Part shown: positions 60,548-64,000 of the stretch, piece after piece
How the letters are laid out: each line of letters starts with the position of its first letter
How positions within the stretch are numbered: the stretch's first letter is position 1
Origin: Pseudomonas costantinii
Lineage (GTDB): Bacteria > Pseudomonadota > Gammaproteobacteria > Pseudomonadales > Pseudomonadaceae
Reading direction: 5' to 3'
Length of the DNA: 64,000 nucleotides
NCBI RefSeq assembly: GCF_001870435.1
Contig: NZ_MDDR01000035.1
Coordinates: 62,001 to 126,000, forward strand
The notes under the pieces: model-generated
Seen by the model: only the letters and a program-made list of their open reading frames with translations
Told to the model about the DNA's origin: nothing
Database searches by the model: none
Program-made: the position numbers and the translations under genes

Positions 60548-60712
60548 TCAGGCAGCCAGAAAGTAAGAAGCCTCCCAGCTATTAGACTGGAAGGCTTCGC
60601 GGCGGTAGCTGCCTTTGCCCTTGCCGGCGCGTTCCTGACGGCTGCGGAACAGTGGCTGGGCGATGATGGATTTGGCCTTGTTGGGGCCATGCTTGGATGG
60701 CTTTTTGCTCAT
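60548..60712 (-). CDS. arfA: Alternative ribosome-rescue factor A
   Basis: This encodes 54 residues starting MSKKPSKHGPNKAKSIIAQP and ending SWEASYFLAA. The central block FRSRQERAGKGKGSYRR matches the ArfA core, which recruits RF2 to stalled ribosomes when trans-translation fails. The last third of the reading frame is a strong hairpin (60567-60598), the known basis of ArfA control by tmRNA. It lies 83 bp after holA on the same strand. No other gene is seen in 60487-60794. Confidence 0.9.
   Translation of the reverse strand: MSKKPSKHGPNKAKSIIAQPLFRSRQERAGKGKGSYRREAFQSNSWEASYFLAA
60567..60598 (-). promoter_or_regulatory. Hairpin inside the arfA reading frame
   Basis: In arfA sense the arms are GAAGCCTTCCAG and CTGGGAGGCTTC, a continuous 12-bp stem with one U-G pair and an 8-nt loop. 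It is followed by TTACTTTCT. It could be cut by RNase III or act as a terminator. Either would make mRNA without a stop codon. Confidence 0.8.
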
Positions 60713-60794
60713 GATCGGTACTCTCGGTAGGGGATGGAGCGGTGCAAATCATCTGCCGAAGTTGCGCCGCTGTAAAGCCCGGCGAGAGGTAGGG

Positions 60795-61832
60795 CTATTC
60801 CGCAGGCAGTGACAGGCGCTGCCCAGACATCAAAAGTGACAAACGACTCAGGCTCATCCACGGCGAACCCGCCGCCTGGCCCTTGATCTGCGCATCGATG
60901 CGTTGCGCTTCCAGCAACAGTTGCGCCCAGCGTTGCGCGGAGTGTCGTTGCAAGGCTTTGCTCATCAGGGGTTTGCGCTTGTCCCACACAGGTGGCTTGG
61001 CCTGGCTGAAGGCTTTGTCCAGCGGCGTGCCCTGGCTGTATTGCAGGGCAATATTGGCCAGCACCCGCAACTCCCGAGCCAGCGCCCAGAGAATCACCGG
61101 TGGCTCAACACCTTCGCCACGCAGCCCTTCGAGCATGCGTAGCGCGTGGGCGGGTTCGCCATTGAGGATCGCATCCACCAACCCGAACACGTCAAAGCGA
61201 GCGCTGTCCGCCACTGCACCTTGAACGGTTTCGACGGTAATTTGTCCGTCTTCGGCCATCAGTTTGAGCTTTTCGATCTCCTGGGCGGCGGCCAGCAGGT
61301 TGCCTTCTACCCGGGCGGCGATCAGCTCTACGGCGTCTTGCGTCGCTGACAGCCCCGATTGGGACAGGCGCTGACGGATCCATTGCGGCAACTGGTTGCT
61401 GTCCACTGGCCAGATCTGGATGAACTGGGTGTGTGGGCCCTCGACCAACGCCTTGCCCCACTTGGTTTTCTGCGCGCTGCCGTCAAGCTTGGGCAGGCTG
61501 ATCAGCAACACCGTGTCTTCAGCAGGCCGCGAGCAGTATTCCATCAAGGCCGCCGCGCCCTTGTCACCCGGTTTGCCCGAAGGCAGGCGCAGTTCCAGCA
61601 GGCGTTTCTCGGCGAACAGCGACATGCTCGCGCCGGCTTGCAACAGCGTACCCCAGTCGAAACTGGCATCGGCACTGAACACTTGGCGTTCATCGAAGCC
61701 TTGCTGGCGGGCGGCGGTGCGAATGGCATCGGCTGCTTCCTGGCACAGCAGCGGGTCATCACCGCTGACGATATAGACAGGCGCGAGGCCACCTTGCAGG
61801 TGTTTGGCGAGTTGGGCGGGGGCGAGTTTCAT
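60795..61832 (-). CDS. holA: DNA polymerase III subunit delta
   Basis: This 345-residue clamp-loader subunit opens the beta sliding clamp. Its N-terminus MKLAPAQLAKHLQGGLAPVY and the block YIVSGDDPLLCQEAADAIRT are typical. The C-terminal helical collar region includes ILWALARELRVLANIAL. It lies downstream of leuS and lptE on the same strand, the classic order. Confidence 0.96.
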   Translation of the reverse strand: MKLAPAQLAKHLQGGLAPVYIVSGDDPLLCQEAADAIRTAARQQGFDERQVFSADASFDWGTLLQAGASMSLFAEKRLLELRLPSGKPGDKGAAALMEYCSRPAEDTVLLISLPKLDGSAQKTKWGKALVEGPHTQFIQIWPVDSNQLPQWIRQRLSQSGLSATQDAVELIAARVEGNLLAAAQEIEKLKLMAEDGQITVETVQGAVADSARFDVFGLVDAILNGEPAHALRMLEGLRGEGVEPPVILWALARELRVLANIALQYSQGTPLDKAFSQAKPPVWDKRKPLMSKALQRHSAQRWAQLLLEAQRIDAQIKGQAAGSPWMSLSRLSLLMSGQRLSLPAE

Positions 61833-61871
61833 AGGCGGGTCGAACGGGGCGCTTGGGGCGCCCCGTCTGGC

Positions 61872-62477
61872 TTACTCGGCAGGGACTTCAACAGGCGATT
61901 GTTTCGGCGTGTTGTTTTCGTACTCTTGCGCGGCTTTCAGGGCGTCGGCGTCAGCCTTGGCCTTGTTGTCGGCGGTCTGCTGCAGTGTTTCCAGTTTTTC
62001 TGGAGTCAGTTGCTGCAGGCGGACCATCAGGCGCTGGATCAGCTCACGACGCATTTCCTTGCGGACCTGGGTGACTTCCGAGTCCGAACCCACGAGGTTG
62101 TTACCGTCGTGGCTGACGACCTTCTGCACTTCAACCTTGTCACCCATCAATGGCAATTGGTCGCGGCCACGCAGTTCATAGACAAGCTTCGTGTTCAGCT
62201 CAATGTCCGACGAACGGCCGGCACTGGCGTAGCTGAGGTTACGCTGGGTTTCTTGCTCGTCCGCCAGGAACAGTTTGTAGGTCGCGCCGGTGTAAACGTG
62301 CACTCCGCTGTTTTCCAGGGTCTGGCGCAGTTGAATCACCGTCTCGCCATAGGCGTTGCGGGCGCTGACGTCCAGTTCCTTGATAGTCAGTTCATTGGTG
62401 CCGGTACCGCGCAGCTGGAAGCCGCAAGCGCTCAGCAGCACAGCAAGGCCCATCACCAGCAAATTGCGTTTGATCAT
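61872..62477 (-). CDS. lptE: LPS-assembly lipoprotein LptE
   Basis: This 201-residue outer-membrane lipoprotein plugs the LptD barrel for LPS delivery. The signal is MIKRNLLVMGLAVLLSACGF with lipobox LSAC, followed by QLRGTGTNELTIKELDVSAR. The C-terminal 40 residues are a charged Ala/Lys-rich helix plus PEV-rich tail. It sits between leuS and holA. Confidence 0.95.
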   Translation of the reverse strand: MIKRNLLVMGLAVLLSACGFQLRGTGTNELTIKELDVSARNAYGETVIQLRQTLENSGVHVYTGATYKLFLADEQETQRNLSYASAGRSSDIELNTKLVYELRGRDQLPLMGDKVEVQKVVSHDGNNLVGSDSEVTQVRKEMRRELIQRLMVRLQQLTPEKLETLQQTADNKAKADADALKAAQEYENNTPKQSPVEVPAE

Positions 62478-62533
62478 TTTGTTGCTCCCCTTGAAACCAT
62501 GTCGGCCTTATCGAGGCCTTGGAGGTTTTGTTC

Positions 62534-62557
62534 GGCGCAGGGCTCAAGCCCTGCGCC
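62534..62557 (-). other. Hairpin between leuS and lptE
   Basis: GGCGCAGGGCT and AGCCCTGCGCC are perfect 11-bp arms with only 2 bases between. No T-run follows on the minus strand. It may reduce readthrough or mark an RNA cleavage point in the leuS-lptE-holA transcript. Confidence 0.55.
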
Positions 62558-62566
62558 CGATCCGAT

Positions 62567-64000
62567 TTAGCTGGCGACGATGTTGACCAGTTTGCCGGGC
62601 ACTACGATCACTTTGCGGATCGTCAGGCCTTCGGTAAAACGCAGCACGTTTTCGTTGATGCGCGCGGCGGCTTCGACGTCTTCACGGCTGGCACTGGCTG
62701 GCATGTCGATCTGGCCACGCAGTTTGCCGTTGACCTGGATCACCAGTTGCAGCGTGTCCTGTACCAGGGCGCTGTCATCCTGTACCGGCCAGCGGGCATC
62801 AATGACCGCGCCGCTGTGGCCCAAGCGGCTCCACAGGTCGTGGCTGATGTGCGGCGTGATCGGTGCCAGCAGCAAGGTGACCGTTTCCAGGCCTTCCTGT
62901 ACCAGCGCGCGGTCCTGTTCGGAGGTTTGCGGTGCTTTTTCCAGCACGTTCATCAGCGTCATCACCTGGGCGATGGCGGTGTTGAATTTGTGGTTCTGCC
63001 CCACGTCCTGGCTGGCTTGGCGGATGGCCAGGTGAGTGCTGCGACGAATGGCTTTCTGCTCATCGTTCAGGCCTGCCACGTCCAGTTTGCCCGGCAGACC
63101 CTGGCTGACATGGGCGTGGGCCAGGCGCCAGACGCGCTTGAGGAAACGGTGCGAGCCTTCGACGCCGGAGTCGGACCATTCCGCGCTCATGTCAGGCGGC
63201 GAGGCAAACATCATGAACAGGCGGCAGGTGTCGGCACCGAACTGGTCGATCATCGACTGAGGGTCGACACCGTTGTTCTTCGACTTGGCCATCTTCTCGG
63301 TGCCGCCGATTTCCACCGGCAGGCCGTCGGCGATCAGCTTGGCGCTGATGACCTTGGCTTTGCTGTCACGCTCGAGCTCGACGTCGGCTGGGTTGAACCA
63401 GGTGTAGGCGCCATTGGCTTCGCGGCGATAGTAAGTCTCGGCGATCACCATGCCTTGGGTCAGCAGGTTCTTGAACGGCTCATCGGAGCTCACCAAGCCT
63501 TCGTCGCGCATCAGCTTGTGGAAGAAGCGCGCGTAGAGCAGGTGAAGAATGGCGTGTTCGATACCACCGATGTACTGATCCACCGGCAACCAATGGTCGG
63601 CCGCTGATTTTTCCACCAGGCCGCCCTCGTAGTGTGGCGAGGCGTAGCGGGCGTAGTACCACGAGGACTCGACGAAGGTGTCCATGGTGTCGGTTTCACG
63701 CTTGGCAGGCTGGCCGCATTTCGGGCAGCTGCATTCGTAGAACTCGGGCATGCGTGCCAGTGGCGAACCTGCGCCATCCGGTACCACATCTTCCGGCAGG
63801 ACTACCGGCAATTGGTCTTCCGGCACCGGCACGTCACCGCAGGTTTTGCAGTGGATGATCGGGATCGGGCAGCCCCAGTAGCGCTGACGGCTGATGCCCC
63901 AGTCGCGCAGGCGGAACTGGGTGCGCGAGGCACCGAGGTTTTTCTTGATCAGCGCGACTTCGATGGCGTCAAAAGCGCCTTGGAAATCCAGTCCATCGAA
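62567..64000 (-). CDS. leuS: Leucyl-tRNA synthetase, C-terminal part
   Basis: The stop is at 62567 and the frame stays open to the right edge, so the start lies outside the window. About 477 codons are present. Visible features are LRDWGISRQRYWGCPIPI, a zinc-binding CSCPKCGQ, MDTFVESSWYYARYAS and the KMSKS equivalent EKMAKSKNNGVDPQ. The anticodon-binding domain and the C-terminal LeuRS domain follow. It is the first gene of leuS-lptE-holA. Confidence 0.98.
   Translation of the reverse strand, partial: FDGLDFQGAFDAIEVALIKKNLGASRTQFRLRDWGISRQRYWGCPIPIIHCKTCGDVPVPEDQLPVVLPEDVVPDGAGSPLARMPEFYECSCPKCGQPAKRETDTMDTFVESSWYYARYASPHYEGGLVEKSAADHWLPVDQYIGGIEHAILHLLYARFFHKLMRDEGLVSSDEPFKNLLTQGMVIAETYYRREANGAYTWFNPADVELERDSKAKVISAKLIADGLPVEIGGTEKMAKSKNNGVDPQSMIDQFGADTCRLFMMFASPPDMSAEWSDSGVEGSHRFLKRVWRLAHAHVSQGLPGKLDVAGLNDEQKAIRRSTHLAIRQASQDVGQNHKFNTAIAQVMTLMNVLEKAPQTSEQDRALVQEGLETVTLLLAPITPHISHDLWSRLGHSGAVIDARWPVQDDSALVQDTLQLVIQVNGKLRGQIDMPASASREDVEAAARINENVLRFTEGLTIRKVIVVPGKLVNIVAS

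Overview
The window is a piece of a Pseudomonas chromosome, most likely from the P. fluorescens group. The evidence is high-GC coding with Pseudomonas codon use, a gene order typical of that genus (nrdR-ribD-ribE-ribBA-ribH-nusB-thiL; dxs-ispA-xseB; proA-nadD-rsfS-rlmH-mrdA-rodA-mltB-rlpA-dacA-lipB-lipA; leuS-lptE-holA), and REPIN-type inverted repeats built on GTGGGAGCTGGCTTGCCTGC. Genes were identified by reading the translated sequence and recalling families; no database search was run. There is no rRNA, tRNA, CRISPR array, integrase or intact insertion sequence.

Layout. 1-9 kb: riboflavin synthesis (ribD, ribE, ribBA, ribH, plus a detached ribA), nusB, thiL, and the B12 uptake genes btuF and btuB. 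9-14 kb: the isoprenoid genes dxs-ispA-xseB on the minus strand. 14-16 kb: a MerR regulator overlapping a quinone-reductase-like gene, then a YcaC-type hydrolase. 16-21.2 kb: an envelope-stress-like operon (YjfI, PspA/YjfJ, rhomboid protease, YjfK, YjfL, YjfM, YjfC) behind a promoter flanked by two identical 12-bp palindromes. 21.5-25.4 kb: an isolated S24 repressor, ppa, mtfA, a DedA protein and an acetyltransferase. 25.4-33 kb: ethanolamine catabolism (eutC, eutB, permease, aldehyde dehydrogenase), divergent from an AcoR/EatR-type sigma-54 activator, with a well-matched -24/-12 promoter in front of the dehydrogenase.

33-37.2 kb is the accessory spot. One 1085-residue gene with lower GC sits between the core genes eatR and mpl, and a full match to the HrpL 'hrp box' lies upstream of it on the same strand. 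This makes it a candidate, possibly undescribed, type III secretion effector. A short orphan reading frame and two strong hairpins follow it.

37-46.4 kb: mpl, ubiX, small envelope genes, a lipoprotein fusing MORN repeats to a C13-type protease, a MaoC protein, cidA/lrgB, a Lon-N protein, a DedA-PAP2 fusion and a DNA glycosylase. 46.5-58 kb: the proA to lipA run covering proline, NAD, ribosome silencing, the rod-shape elongasome and lipoate. 58-64 kb: an L,D-carboxypeptidase, a second MltB-like enzyme, the short gene arfA with its built-in hairpin, and holA, lptE and leuS (cut by the window end).

The genes connect in several ways. The B12 uptake genes serve the B12-dependent ethanolamine ammonia-lyase. 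The separate ribA covers a step that the degenerate second domain of RibBA probably cannot perform. Many of the 46-60 kb genes act on peptidoglycan.
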